Shown here: in pieces, positions 1 through 10,219 of the stretch | Layout of the letters: the number at the start of each line of letters is the position of its first letter | Numbering within the stretch: position 1 is the first letter of the stretch | NCBI GenBank assembly: GCA_029237695.1 | Contig: CM055274.1 | Coordinates: 17,349,505 to 17,413,504 of the forward strand | Length of the DNA: 64,000 nucleotides | Reading direction: 5' to 3' | DNA from: Conchocele bisecta | Taxonomy: Eukaryota; Mollusca; Bivalvia; Lucinida; Thyasiridae | The notes under the pieces: generated by a model | What the model saw: only the letters and a program-made list of their open reading frames with translations | What the model was told of the DNA's origin: nothing | Databases searched by the model: none | Made by a program: the position numbers and the translations under genes

Positions 1-501
1 AGCTGTTTCTATGAACCAGATATATTTTGAGTGCATGTTTGGAATGTGTTCAATGACATTAACATTCTCGTTTAGTCGAGACCCTTTCCAAATTTTCAAA
101 TAACTTTATTTTGACTGTAATAAATAATAAACATTTTGCATGGTAGCTCGTGGTTTCCAAGAAAAAAGGCGCGCAATTACGGTTGTTCTCGTCACGGTGT
201 ATTATATGTAAGGAGTTGATTAATGGTTTTCTCTCACAGCGAAACCCGTGCAAATAATTTGCAAGAGTGTAATAAATACTGGTATTCGTCAACACCAGTA
301 GCGATGTCTCATTAATATAATTGAGTACAGTGTAGCTCTTGATCATGCTGCATAAACTTAAAGGTGACTACACTTTGTGCATATGTTGTAAGGTTCTTTA
401 TCTGGGGACCCACTTGATATATCACAAATTCAAATGTGCCATCAATGCGTTAACGGATATAATGAAGGTTATTCTCCTTGCCGTGCCACCCAACTCAACT
501 T

Positions 502-718
502 GTTTAGCCCATTACATTCGGAACACACCTTTACCGGTATCACATTTTTAATATTTAATTTTTAATTTTGTCATATCTCCATAATGATGATACGCCATTT
601 CATTTGTGGAAAATCCAAAATGTTTTCTTTCGAAGTATATGTCGTGACCACCATTTGAACCGGAATTTGTGGATTTTCCACAAATGTAATGGCATATCAT
701 CAGCATAAAATCGGTTAA
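502..718. repeat. Family B palindromic MITE, degenerate copy
   Basis: It shares with the other family B copies the piece 'aagtatatgtcgtgaccacc' followed by 'atttgaacc', outer arms resembling 'cattacattcgg', and a TTAA at its right end (715-718). The central GAACCGTCTC/GAGACGGTTC hairpin of better copies (for example 35357-35584) is partly lost here. Confidence 0.5.
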
Positions 719-1029
719 CTCGCGATGATTGTACACCGACAGCGGGTAATGCAAACAACGGCAACAAAAGAACATTTTCAATTTGCTCAGCGATGATTTA
801 ACCAGTTATATTATTAGAATTTAATTTATTGTCGGATACCAATTTTGCTAAATATTATTACACCTCTACACAATCGCATCCTGTCTTAATGTAAATTTCA
901 CATATGAAAGTATATAATAACAAGGGAATCATTATCACTAAGCTAATCCCCTTGCTGGCAGCCTTGATAATAATAATAATAATAAAAAAATAAATAAAAT
1001 TGCCTTACAAAAACATCATTCTAACAATG

Positions 1030-1247
1030 AGCGGAAGCTATTGATGAAGTTTGGTAATGATCCAACAAGCAGATCAGGAGAGATATTCAACATATGAATG
1101 TATATCCAAATTGGTCACCAAGGTCCAGATCACCTGAATGACACTGGGTGGATAACCATCCGTATGAGGAAGGTATAGAGGAAGTTTGGTAATGATCCGA
1201 CTAACGCATCAGGAGATATTCAACATTTGCTACGTGTGAATCCGTAC
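1030..1247. repeat. Family N dispersed repeat, two partial units
   Basis: The phrase 'gaagtttggtaatgatcc' followed by 'agatattcaacat' occurs twice about 130 bp apart, with 'aatgacactgggtggataac' between. The same phrases recur at 18690-19450, so this is a dispersed repeat with internal tandem structure. The LTR element begins at its right edge. I do not recognise the family. Confidence 0.5.
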
Positions 1248-1251
1248 TAGG

Positions 1252-1610
1252 TGTTGTATCTCGGCTCGTCTAAATATTAAATCCTGAAACTAGTGATACC
1301 CGTTTTGGATAATGTTAAGGTCGACCCACATCCGGGGACTGCGTGATGGATTCCTTTGTTTATTTCGCGGGGTTTCGGTCACATGGGTGGGCTCGACCAA
1401 TCAACGACGAACCAGGATCGGTCACATGGGCGGGCTCGACCAAACAAGGACGAACCAAGAGAGCGAGGAGGAGAGCGAGGAGTAAACAGTGTTTTATTGA
1501 TTCTCCGGATTATCAGAGCGAAAAACGTCAACAGAGCGTCATCAAGACACGTGAGTGGTTATATTTATAGGCCGAGTGATTATATAGTTTTCCCCCCCTT
1601 GTTGACAATA
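1252..1610 (+). repeat. 5' LTR
   Basis: It begins TGTTGTATCTCGG and ends CTTGTTGACAATA. It is nearly identical to 15665-16019 over its whole length. A TATA-like stretch (tatatttatag, about 1559-1569) lies about 40 bp before the right end and could be the promoter. An AATAAA (1607-1612) straddles the LTR/leader junction. An internal near-duplication 'ggtcacatgggNgggctcga' occurs twice (about 1377 and 1420). Confidence 0.85.
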
Positions 1611-1613
1611 AAA

Positions 1614-1630
1614 TGGCGTCGTCGGCAGGA
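1614..1630 (+). other. Primer-binding site, probably for tRNA-Ser
   Basis: TGGCGTCGTCGGCAGGA starts three bases after the LTR. Its complement ends in CCA preceded by G, and tRNA-Ser characteristically carries G as discriminator base. The implied T-stem and acceptor stem are also compatible with tRNA-Ser. The tRNA identity is inferred, not confirmed by alignment. Confidence 0.6.
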
Positions 1631-1779
1631 TCACATTTGAAGAGAGAAAACATAATTTACCCAGACGAACGGGGTGAATTGGGTCATCTTCATTTGTTCA
1701 TTTATTAAACATTATTGCACAAGGGAAAAATTATTTTAACGAACCAGCGAGGGGAAATCGTGAATAAAGTTTATCAAGT

Positions 1780-2200
1780 CAGTGTTTGTTCAACAAATGC
1801 TGGTCTTGTTTTGACTTTAAAGTGTGTTTTGTAAGCGCACAACGACAGAAAAATTATGGTGGGTTCGACACATCAAGAGGGCCTGTTAAATTTGTAATTT
1901 TTATTGTTTTTATCTGAAATCTTGCAGAAAAACGGGTAGTTTGTTTGGTTTGTTCGACAAATTAAATAGTCGCTACATTTTTCCTGCATTCTGTTAAATT
2001 AGGTTGTTTAAAAAAATCTGTCTAAAAATTAATAACAATTATTTGTTTCCATCTGTGTAAAACAAGGGCTGTGGTTTGTTCTACAAATTACAGTTGTTCG
2101 CATACATCCGAATAAGTCATTTCCATTTTTGTAAAACTGGGCTGGGGTTTGTTCGACAAACTACAGTTCATTGTTCATACATGCGAATAATTCTGAATAT
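1780..2200 (+). repeat. Degenerate tandem repeat in the leader
   Basis: The phrase 'gtttgttcgacaaa' or close variants recurs near 1785, 1945, 2075 and 2145. In the last two units it is followed by 'ttacagttNttcgcatac'-like sequence. The units are unequal and diverged. Confidence 0.55.
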
Positions 2201-2767
2201 TTAAAGCGATACTTTTTCAACATTTGTATTGAGATTACGGTGTTTATTTGTGTAAAAGTTGGTGTCAATTGTACTAACAAGTCTGACCGGTGCGTTCCAC
2301 TCATTGGCAGGCTGTGACCATGATTTCTGAAATCTGAAAATCTGAAAATCTGTTTGTTTCTAGAGACAGATACGCCTTCGATTACTCGTTCGACGACTAA
2401 TCGCGTGCACAAAATAGATCATGAATTTGTGAAGTACATGTATTACTAACCGACACTAGTCGCATAGTATTCCAGTTTAGTGCCATTAAGTTTCCATACG
2501 TAATTTGCAATTGAGTGAACAAATACCAATACAACAATTACTATGTGTTCACAAGCTAGTTCGTATAGTTTACTAAATTCATTACCATTGTGACTACAGT
2601 TCATTACTCATTGTATACTGTCCCAACTGTTGGTTCACAGACTAATTGGCCAGTCTCGTTATGGAATATTATTCTTAGTGAGACACATACTGTATCAATA
2701 TTCGTGAGAAAAGTATTGTCTCCTCGGACTGTGTTGCGAATTAACTTGTATAGCCACTGTGCCGAGA

Positions 2768-2890
2768 GCGAGTGAGCATAAATTACAAGAATGCTAATTC
2801 AATGTTCGACATTTGAGTGAGTGAGACCGAGTGAGCGTAAAAGTACAAGAGTGCTAATTCAATGTTCGACATTGGATTGAGTGAGAGTGG
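2768..2890 (+). repeat. Two-copy tandem repeat in the leader
   Basis: The block 'gagtgagcataaattacaag' followed by 'tgctaattcaatgttcgaca' is repeated with few changes about 60 bp later, ending in further gagtgag motifs. Confidence 0.65.
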
Positions 2891-3077
2891 GTGTTAGTTA
2901 GTCGTTTTTTTTTGTTAGCTAACAAATTGAAGTGTTAATACACAAAATTTACGTTTGCAACATATAAAACCAGTCCCAGGACATCACCCTGTAGTACACC
3001 TGACCATAATTTGGTTGCAATTCCATTTTTTGCAACACTGCGATTATATGTCTATAATTGAGTAACAAAAATGTCGG

Positions 3078-4211
3078 ATGAGAGACAATTTGAGCATCAC
3101 TAAGAGTTACACGGTCAAGACGAAGACGGAACGCGAGGTCATCGGCCCCCAGGGACAGCTGCTCGAGAGGAATATCACAACTGACAGCGGGCAGCCGGTG
3201 GTGACAGAGGAGAGAACGTACAAGAAGATGCAGGTCGTCTACATGCCCTCGCTGTCGCGTAGCATCACGTCCTTGACCTCTGATGACCTTGCTGACATCA
3301 GCTCCTCTCTCTCAAGGTCAAGTGGCAGCATGGGGTTAAAGGTGAGCATGACGTCAGCCAATCTGGAGTCTGGGGTCAGTGGAAGCTTGGATGTGCATAC
3401 AGGAAGTCTGGATCACTCAGACTCTCTCACAGCAAAGGCTGGCTCGGTGAATAGGGGCCGTACACCAAGCACCGATACATCTGGAAGTGACAAAATCCTG
3501 GAACAACCTGGTCCATCTCGCACAGAACCAAGGATCATATCTCCGGAAGTAAGAACCGCGACTCCCGTGTTGACTGACCAGGATACGTCTGGCGTGATCA
3601 CACCTCTGGGATCGTCAATCAACAAGACGGGCAGTTACCTACATAGTCGCACCATCAGCATGGAGAGCCCAAAGACGTCCGATTCCCTGTTCTCCACACC
3701 GGAGAACACCAAGAATGGGAAGCGTGAACGGAGAAAGTCCACACAAGTTGACGAGTCGGCCGAGGAATTACAGACAGCCAGTGTGCGTCGTCGGCCAAGT
3801 GTAACGAGCAATATACCCAGCACGTCCAAACTACCTTCCTCCGAGAAGTCGTCATCACATACAAGCTCCTCGGATCAGATCAGTTCTGAGATCTCACCCC
3901 AGGTACAGACGATCAGTTCGTCAAGCCCTGATGAAGGCAAAGACCTCGTGCCCAGCACTGGATTGCCCGGGTCACAGGTGATAGCGCGATGGAAGGACGG
4001 CTTCTACTACCCCGGCATGGTCAAAATGACAGCCGACGCACGCAACAAGTGCCTGGTGAAGTTTGACGACGGAGACAAGATGGCGGTGAAGGTCAGACGT
4101 CCCCGGCCGACGCCCGACGCTCATCTCGTAAGGCCAAAGTTGGTCTTTTTGGGAAGCCGACGGCAACGTTGCCGTGTAAGGAGATATTTAAGGGCATTTG
4201 TTTCCTGCTGA
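3078..4211 (+). CDS. Ser-rich protein with Tudor-like module inside the LTR element
   Basis: This is an open 377-codon frame starting at ATG 3078. Residues 1-60 are charged and contain a KTEREVIGPQGQLL-type stretch. Residues about 75-290 are Ser/Thr-rich and look disordered. Residues about 298-340 contain VIARWKDGFYYPGMV and CLVKFDDGDKMAVK, a pattern typical of Tudor-like (royal family) barrels such as PHF1/PHF19-type or DUF4537 domains, which bind methylated peptides or act as adaptors. The C-terminus is basic. It is GC-richer than the leader. No CCHC knuckle, capsid, protease or RT motif is present, so it is not a recognisable gag. It may be a captured host gene piece or an accessory ORF. 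The last part runs close to a duplicated LTR end at 4279. Coding status is supported by its length and domain, but function is inferred. Confidence 0.6.
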   Translation: MRDNLSITKSYTVKTKTEREVIGPQGQLLERNITTDSGQPVVTEERTYKKMQVVYMPSLSRSITSLTSDDLADISSSLSRSSGSMGLKVSMTSANLESGVSGSLDVHTGSLDHSDSLTAKAGSVNRGRTPSTDTSGSDKILEQPGPSRTEPRIISPEVRTATPVLTDQDTSGVITPLGSSINKTGSYLHSRTISMESPKTSDSLFSTPENTKNGKRERRKSTQVDESAEELQTASVRRRPSVTSNIPSTSKLPSSEKSSSHTSSSDQISSEISPQVQTISSSSPDEGKDLVPSTGLPGSQVIARWKDGFYYPGMVKMTADARNKCLVKFDDGDKMAVKVRRPRPTPDAHLVRPKLVFLGSRRQRCRVRRYLRAFVSC

Positions 4212-4278
4212 CGAACGTCGACAAATCACTGGAACAGAGACAGGAAGAGAGAAAACTCTTGAAGGACTCGTCTCTCGA

Positions 4279-4382
4279 GACGTCAACAGAGCGTCAAGAC
4301 ACGTGAGTGGTTATATTTATAGGCTGAGTGATTATATAGTTTTCCCCCCCTTGTTGACAATAAAATGGCGTCGTCGGCAGGG
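4279..4382 (+). repeat. Internal copy of LTR 3' end plus primer-binding site
   Basis: From 'acgtcaacagagcg' onward this matches the last roughly 85 bp of the 5' LTR (about 1526-1610) with a 3-bp deletion, then continues into the same TGGCGTCGTCGGCAGG primer-binding site (4366-4381). After it the sequence differs from the outer leader: an ATG-initiated short frame (MPENPSLDDHLDDF...) begins 12 bp later. This looks like the original 5' end of the gypsy unit, with 1252-4278 placed upstream by recombination. Confidence 0.75.
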
Positions 4383-4393
4383 TGAGGTGAAAC

Positions 4394-5575
4394 ATGCCTG
4401 AAAACCCATCATTGGACGATCATTTGGACGATTTCACATCGGAAGCATTATGATCTGTTTGCCCACGCCCAGCTGCCAGGTCCCTCTGGGATCTAGTGAA
4501 CCGAGACCGGCCAGACTCCGAGGTGATCTGGGATGGTGACAGGTGTAGCAGCAGGTCCCCACACTTGTCATCGTCGTCGTGGCTGTTACTGTTGATAACA
4601 ATCACGTCATCGGGGCCATGTCCGCTGTGTTGGCTCACAATCTCCACAGACCCGACCACGTGTGGTGTGTGTACAGTCCCCCCTGCACCGATATCCTCCA
4701 CAGCCCGCTCTTTGTTATTGGCCGCAGTGTGAGGTCGTTTCTTAGGTGTCTCTGGCACAAGTTCCAACACAGGAGGACATTTCTCTGTTTCAGGGGAGAC
4801 CTCCAACTGGCCATGTGACATGTGAGAGACTTGCGGAGGTAAACCGGACCCATCTGGGTGTGACACCCCCAAGTATCAACCGGAAGTCCATGTCCATAAC
4901 CCGGTACCATGAAAACCGAAAACAACAGATGGCAGTGTTCGGAAGCCCCAACAACAGCGAAAACTGTGTGAAACGGAGAGTCGGCCTGTGCAGGATGAAG
5001 CCGACCCCCGACCGGTCGTCAAGTTTACACCCAGACCAGCGAACCGCGAGTATGAGTACGAGAGTGCGGGTAAACATAGGCCTCAAGGTGATCAACTTAG
5101 GGACTATGAGGTAGACACGCGCGAGCGTAAACCTCAGCCCCTACGCGAGTATGAGCCCAAACATGACCCACGATTCTGGTCGGACCCATCCCCTGCTGCA
5201 GAGTATAAAGGGAAATACAGGCCCCAGTCCCCTTCTTGCAGGGAGAATAAGCATAAATATGCACCACACAATCCCCCAACCAGTGATTATGAGGAAAAGC
5301 ATCGCCCACGCCCGCTATCACCGAAGGTCTACGAACCACAACCAGTTTCGCCCAGACGCCGCGATGACACATTGGCGGAATTTGGGGGCGACAGAGAAGA
5401 GGCCAATTCCATGCGTCCAGGCGGTCCCTTAATGTATGACGATGCCAGCACCAGGACACCGCGACAAGACTCTGCATGGACGGCATACTGCTCCGACGTA
5501 TACACTTACTCGGAGACGTTCAGCGTTGGCCCCGATCAAGAACACTACGGCTACGACAGATATTCGCCCAGTTGA
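4394..5575 (+). pseudogene. Gag-like region of the gypsy unit, unrecognised
   Basis: The expected gag position, between the internal primer-binding site and protease, contains no frame I can assign to a known gag. A short frame from ATG 4394 stops after about 19 codons. From about 4913 a plus-strand frame stays open to 5575. It encodes a basic, Pro/Tyr/Arg-rich, low-complexity protein with repeated YE.KHRP-like phrases (for example YEEKHRPRPLSPKVYEPQ). No CCHC zinc knuckle is visible. It may be a diverged or rearranged gag, or a linker. The following protease is in a different frame, so at least one frameshift lies near 5560. Confidence 0.4.
4420..4872 (-). other. Open minus-strand frame inside the gag-like region
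   Basis: A 150-codon frame runs opposite to the rest of the element, where the plus strand is poorly open. It is acidic and Ser/Asp-rich (DDVIVINSNSHDDDDK) with a basic C-terminus (SRFTRSQRDLAAGR). It has no ATG at its edge and no recognised domain. It could be an inverted fragment or chance. I do not claim that it is expressed. Confidence 0.2.
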
Positions 5576-6350
5576 CACCGCGCGAGAGTGCTGTGAAACA
5601 TGTGAGCCAGATGGCGTGGATTTAGGAGGAGACCCCGTTACCGGGAGGCGCCAAACGTACGAAAGTGACACGTTGGTCGAAGAGAATGATGGCGATGACA
5701 GTGACCAAGAGAGAAAACCGACTGTGTGTCAACTGAGCTCACTGTCCAAATTTAAAGCGAGAGTCGGTGTGGGTAACCGAAAAGTAGACGCGGTGGTCGA
5801 CACCGTGGCTGAAGTAACGATTATATCAATGGAAGTATATAACTCCATGAAGAACCCACCACCGCATGTTAGGAATGTCACACTGTTGGCAGCAGGGAAA
5901 GAAATGTCGATGAAAGGCTGTATCGTCGGTCCATGTAATCTGAAACTGGGAACCAAACAATACAAAGAGTTTGTCTATGTAGCGCCCATAACACAAGATA
6001 TGCTGTTAGGGTTTGACTTTCTGTACAGCCATGGGGCAGTGTTAAACATGGGTAAGGCCACATTGAACATTGATGATGAAATAATTCCACTACAGGTGGA
6101 CGCGACAAAAGGGAACCCCCTAGTAGCGAAAGTAACGGTTGCCAAGCGACAAGTAGTACCGCCCAACTCGGTCATGAAAGTGAAATGCAATGTCAGCCAT
6201 GCTATATCAGAGTACGTCGTAGAAGCAGAAGACAACTTAAAGGTGTTAATTGCCAAATCGGTGCACAACAATACGTGTCAGCCTAACCTTTGTGTCATGA
6301 ATATCACCGACAAGTTCAGGGTCATGAAAAAAAGGAGACCAGATCACGAA
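5576..6350 (+). pseudogene. Gypsy-type aspartic protease region
   Basis: Within the frame open from 5436 to 6377, the segment VDAVVDTVAEVTIISMEVY (about 5788-5844) fits the retropepsin active-site region. The family motif D-T/S-G is DTV here (5799-5807), replacing the conserved Gly with Val. Downstream, QDMLLGFDFLYSHGAVLN fits the second conserved retropepsin motif (ILG.DFL). Retropepsins cleave the Gag-Pol polyprotein in the particle. The Gly loss should abolish or strongly reduce activity. The frame ends at 6377 while RT is in another frame, so the gene is broken. The family assignment is secure from order and motifs, but exact boundaries are not. Confidence 0.7.
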
Positions 6351-7880
6351 GGCGTTGGAAGTGGATGGCGAAGTTGATCCACTCGAGGACAATCCAGATG
6401 TCCTGATGAAGTTAGTGTTCCACACTGAAAATCTGCACCCTGATGAACCACCAGATGGAGCTACAAAAATTCCCAAGCACCTCGAGCAAACTTTTGAGTC
6501 GTCGAAACAGCACTTGACTGCGACGCAGCAACAACAATTCGCAAGGGTACTATGTGAATTCCAAGATGTATTTGCTAGGGATGAGTTTGATCTGGGACAT
6601 TTCACCGAAATAACTCACAGTATTGACACCGCAGATGCAAGGCCCATAAAGCAGAGGATGAAACGAACCGCCGGCTGTTTCGTCCATGAAGAAGAGGCGC
6701 ACTTGAAAAAAATGTTGGAAGCGGGCGTCATCCAAGAATCCACTTCAGCCTGGGCGGCCGCCCCAGTACTGATTCGCAAGCGCGATGGATCGGTCAGGTG
6801 GTGCATCGACTACCGCGGACTAAATAATGTCACAACGAAGGACATCTTCCCCTTGCCACTTGTGGACGACTGCTTGGACACGCTCGCTGGTTCTCAAAGC
6901 TTGACGGTAACTCTGCATATTGGCAAGTGAAAATCGAGGAAAAGGACAGACACAAGACGGCGTTCACCACCAAATACGGTCTATTTGAGCACGTAAAAAT
7001 GGGATTTGGGTTATGTAACGCCTCCGCCACCTATGCTCGCGCGATGAACCTCGTTTTACGCGGTTTATGCTGGAAAACTGTTTTGGCGTTCTTGGACGAC
7101 GTTTTGGTCCTGGGGAAAACATTTGAGCAGCACCTACACAACTTGACCGGCGTTCTACTCCGGTTTAGGGAATTTCATCTGAAACTCAAGCCCTCCAAGT
7201 GTCTCTTCTTCAGACACGAAGTTTAATTCCTTGGAAGGACAGTAAACGGTGACTGCTTGTCAATGTCCATGTCCGATAATAAAGTGGTAGAAGACTGGCC
7301 CACTCCAACCTGCTCCAAAGATGTGCAAAGATTTCTGGGCCTAGCGAATTACCACCGATCCTTTGTGAAGAATTTTGCAAACATAGCGGAACCATTATTC
7401 CGGGTGGTAGGAAAGAATGGATTCAGGTGGGGCGAAGAACAACAAGGCGCGTTCGACGCGCTGAAGTATTCCCTGACCCATCCCCCAGTCTTAGCCCTAC
7501 CCAACCAGACCGATGATTTTATTATCGACACAGATGCTTCAAATTTGGCAATAGGAGCAGAGCTTATACAAGTTCAAGATGGTGTCGAAAGAGTTATAGC
7601 GTATGGGAGCTATGCGCCAACTCCAGAGCAACGTCGCTATTGCGTTACGCACAAGGAACTATTGGCCGTACTGAGATTTTGTCGCCAATACCGCTATTAC
7701 ATACTGGGGCGTCCGTTCGTTGCACGCACGGATCATGCAAGTTTGACATGACTGATGAATTTCCGAGAGCCACAGGGTCAACTCGCGAGGTGGATGGAGG
7801 AGTTGTCCCAGTATAATATGATCCTCAAACATCGCGAGGGGCGGAAACATACCAACGCCGATGCTCTATCAAGACTGGTG
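6351..7880 (+). pseudogene. Ty3/gypsy reverse transcriptase and RNase H, broken
   Basis: The RT begins with a connector and ADARPIKQRMKRT. It continues through LEAGVIQESTSAWAAAPVLI, WCIDYRGLNNVTTKDIFPLP and, after a frameshift near 6890, HKTAFTTKYGLFEHVKMGFG. The catalytic motif FLDDVLVLG is intact (Asp codons at 7095-7100). A stop at about 7224 interrupts EFLGR, then the frame resumes with DVQRFLGLANYHRSFVKNF. RNase H follows: DFIIDTDASNLAIGAELI, the HKELLAVLRFCRQYRYYI helix and RTDHASLT, a stop at 7749, then HTNADALSRL near 7846-7875. The domain order RT-RNaseH-INT is diagnostic of Ty3/gypsy (Metaviridae). These enzymes make cDNA from element RNA. Two frameshifts and two in-frame stops make this copy non-functional. 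Confidence 0.92.
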
Positions 7881-8204
7881 ACCACCGAAACCCCGTGCGG
7901 CAACTTTTCAACATCTGTAAAGCCGCATGAGCTACCGTTCGGGGGATGCAAATATTGCAAGCGCGCATTTGATAATTGGGGTAGCTTTGTTGAAGAAGTA
8001 GACGATGCGGTACCGTTGGTGTCCCTGGTAGATATGCCTATTTGAAGCCTTGGCTGATGGGGCTTTGAGAACCCAAGTCAGCAGTGTACCACAACCAAAG
8101 ACCCGTGTACAGACGAAGCCTCTACCCGCTGAGCAAATGTTGCCCAGTCTGCAGTTAAAAATCGAATCGGGTCAGTCATCCAGAGTTGGGGGATCCCCGC
8201 TCAA

Positions 8205-8612
8205 GTGGAAGAATCTTCACAGTATAAGATTCCTGAAGAACCGTCTGAAAAGAGGAAGGAAGACCGTCCAGAGTGGCAGCCGGAGTGGAGGACTAGCAGT
8301 CCACCGGAGTGGAGGGCTAACAGCCCTCCGGAGTGGAGGGCTAATAACCCTCCGGAGTGGGGGGCTGGTCACCCCCCGGAGTGGAGGGCTAACAACCCTC
8401 CGGAGTGGAGGGCTGATCACCCCCCAGAGTGGAGGACTGATCATCCTCCGGAGTGGAGGACTAACCATCCTCTGGAGTGGCTACCACTACAGGACACGGA
8501 GGGAGTAAGGGAGGAGATGCAGACGACGGTTCAAGATGAGAAAGACCCATCAAAATGTCAGATGAAAACTGCAGCATGTTCAACATGCCACAGCGTTAAA
8601 TACAGTCACTAG
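8205..8612 (+). pseudogene. Pol linker with PPEWRANN-type octapeptide repeat
   Basis: Between RNase H and integrase a 135-codon frame contains about eight tandem copies of an octapeptide of the form PPEWRA(N/D)(N/H), encoded by a 24-bp minisatellite (about 8280-8480). It is flanked by charged sequence (KIPEEPSEKRKEDRPEW before, REEMQTTVQDEKDP after). The unit length is a multiple of three, so expansion keeps the frame. The period also leaves the other two frames and the opposite strand open, so openness alone proves little. No known function. Typical gypsy pol has a short unstructured connection here. Confidence 0.5.
8280..8480 (+). repeat. 24-bp minisatellite
   Basis: Tandem units of about 24 bp resembling 'ccggagtggagggctaacaa' plus 'ccct', with point variants (gctgatcacc, gctggtcacc, actgatcatc). 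About eight units. Confidence 0.85.
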
Positions 8613-8632
8613 ATCGGGGCACCAGAGAAACT

Positions 8633-10219
8633 TTGCGACGACTATACTCAACCGAAGCCGGTATCACCAACAATCGTGACAGAGTCCAGCCACGGAATAG
8701 GACGCGTGAGGGGTCTGGTCAGCAACTGAGCCCAGACCATGACGAGCAACTGAACCGACCTTGGGCAGTGGGTGGTGAACCCTTCATTATGCCCTGGGAA
8801 GAGATGGGTTGTAGTGTAGCGGGGGAACCAGTAGTGCACATTGACTGCATATTTAAAGAGGGGGAAATCAGCATTGTCGAGTGCGGGCTGGGACCTACTA
8901 TGGGGGTAATAGAAGTTCAACCAGATATACCTTCTTGTTGGGGTTTTACGTTAACCGAACTGAAAGAAGAACAGCTGAAGGATGACTCCCTCACTAGATT
9001 ATCAGTTGGTTAACCAACGGCACCGAACCCACACACAATTACCTTTTTTCTGAAAGCCCAGCCGTCAAGAATTACTGTTTGAATAAGGAGCGGTTTAAAT
9101 TGGAGGAAGGAGTGTTGTACATACTGCCCAAAGAGTCGACAGACCGACTGCTAGTTGTACCCCACCCCCTAAGAGATAAGGTCCTTGAACTTAACCATGA
9201 TATCCCCTTAGCAGGCCACCAAGGGGTGGCGCGCAAGAAATCGAAGGTCAAAGAGAAGTTTTTCTGGCATCGTCTATCCGACGACGTCAACTACTATGTC
9301 ACTACATGTTCGACATGCAGTGCCAACAAGAAATCAAGCCGGTATGGGAGATTTCCTATGACAGAGTTCAATGCCGGAGCCCCAATGGAGAGAGTCCACA
9401 TCGATTTCCTTGGTCCCTTACCAAAGACACCCGGGGGAACGAGCATATCCTGATGATGGTGGACCAGTTCACAAAGTGGGTGGAATGTATTCCCTTGCCA
9501 TCCCAAGTCGCCGAAGTGACAGTGCGAGCAGCAGTGAATGAGTTCTTTTCCCGGTTTGGCATGCCTTTTCAGCTGCACTCCGATCAAGGAAGAAACTATG
9601 AGAGCAAGCTCTTCACTGCGGTTTGTAAGGCCCTGCACATCCATAAGACGCGGACGACGCCCTACCGACCTTCCGCCAATGGCCAGGTCGAACGCTACAA
9701 CCGTACTCTGATGGATGCAGTACGCTGCTTCATAGGGAAGGTGCAAAACCAGTGGGATGTAGAGCTTCCATAAATTGCGCGGGTGCAATACGGGCATCAG
9801 TGAACCGTTCGACGGGCTTCACTGCGAACAAGTTGATGTTGGGTAGAGAAGTCAACATGCCAGCACATCTCCTATTCCCACCCAACAAAAGAGAGGCCCG
9901 GGATGACGACCCAGACAGTTATGCAGCTAAACTCGTACACACGCTTCATAGGGCCCATGACTCAGCACGAGCATCACTGAAGACCTCGGTGCGTCGCATG
10001 AAGAAGAATTACGACCTGAGAATTCTTCAGCGGTCCTACGAAAAAAGGGATGTCGTGCACCTCCTTGATACTGCGGTCGTCATGGGCAAATCAAAGAAAC
10101 TGAGTCCACCGTGGAAGGGTCCAGCAGTAGTAACCAAAAAGATTTCAGCCAGCATCTTCCAAGTTAAGCTGAAAAACTCAGTGTTCACTGCTAATCATGA
10201 TAGGCTAAAGCTATGTTGA
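8633..10219 (+). pseudogene. Ty3/gypsy integrase with GPY/F-like C-terminus, broken
   Basis: A connection segment ends GFTLTELKEEQLKDDSLTRL (about 8941-9000). The zinc-binding HHCC domain follows at 9079-9400, with LAGHQG preceded by another His and CSTCSANKKSSRYGRF. The catalytic core is split over frames: VHIDFLGPLPKTP, then (after a frameshift near 9430) MVDQFTKWVECIPLPS, FQLHSDQGRNYESKLF and SANGQVERYN, giving the D, D, E triad with DD35E spacing. After another break near 9770 the C-terminal domain reads TANKLMLGREVNMPAHLL and ends LSPPWKGPAVVTKKIS, a GPY/F-like module. Integrase joins element cDNA to host DNA. The last codons overlap the start of the copia frame (ATGTTGA, 10213-10219). 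At least two frameshifts, so inactive. Confidence 0.9.

Larger units (their letters stand above)
1..1247. other. Non-genic flank upstream of the LTR element
   Basis: No convincing coding region is visible. All open frames are short and lack recognisable motifs. The stretch contains one old palindromic MITE (502-718), an AAT-rich microsatellite (about 967-1000) and two partial units of a dispersed repeat (about 1030-1247), into which the LTR element inserted. Confidence 0.5.
1631..3077 (+). other. Untranslated leader of the LTR element
   Basis: There is no long plus-strand frame in about 1.4 kb between the primer-binding site and the first large ORF. It carries two kinds of internal repeat (1780-2200 and 2768-2890). 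Just before the ORF a short upstream frame starts at ATG 3071 (MSDERQFEHH, then stop) and overlaps the main start at 3078, so the true start or frame is uncertain. Confidence 0.5.

Noticed and set aside
1343..1640. Frames inside the LTRs (and 15767-16022)
   Set aside because: Both LTR copies have them in different lengths, and they are noncoding promoter and terminator sequence.
8217..8468. Minus-strand and third-frame repeat proteins over the octapeptide array
   Set aside because: Shadow frames of a 24-bp repeat. Only the plus frame with Trp/Pro fits the pol direction, and even that is tentative.
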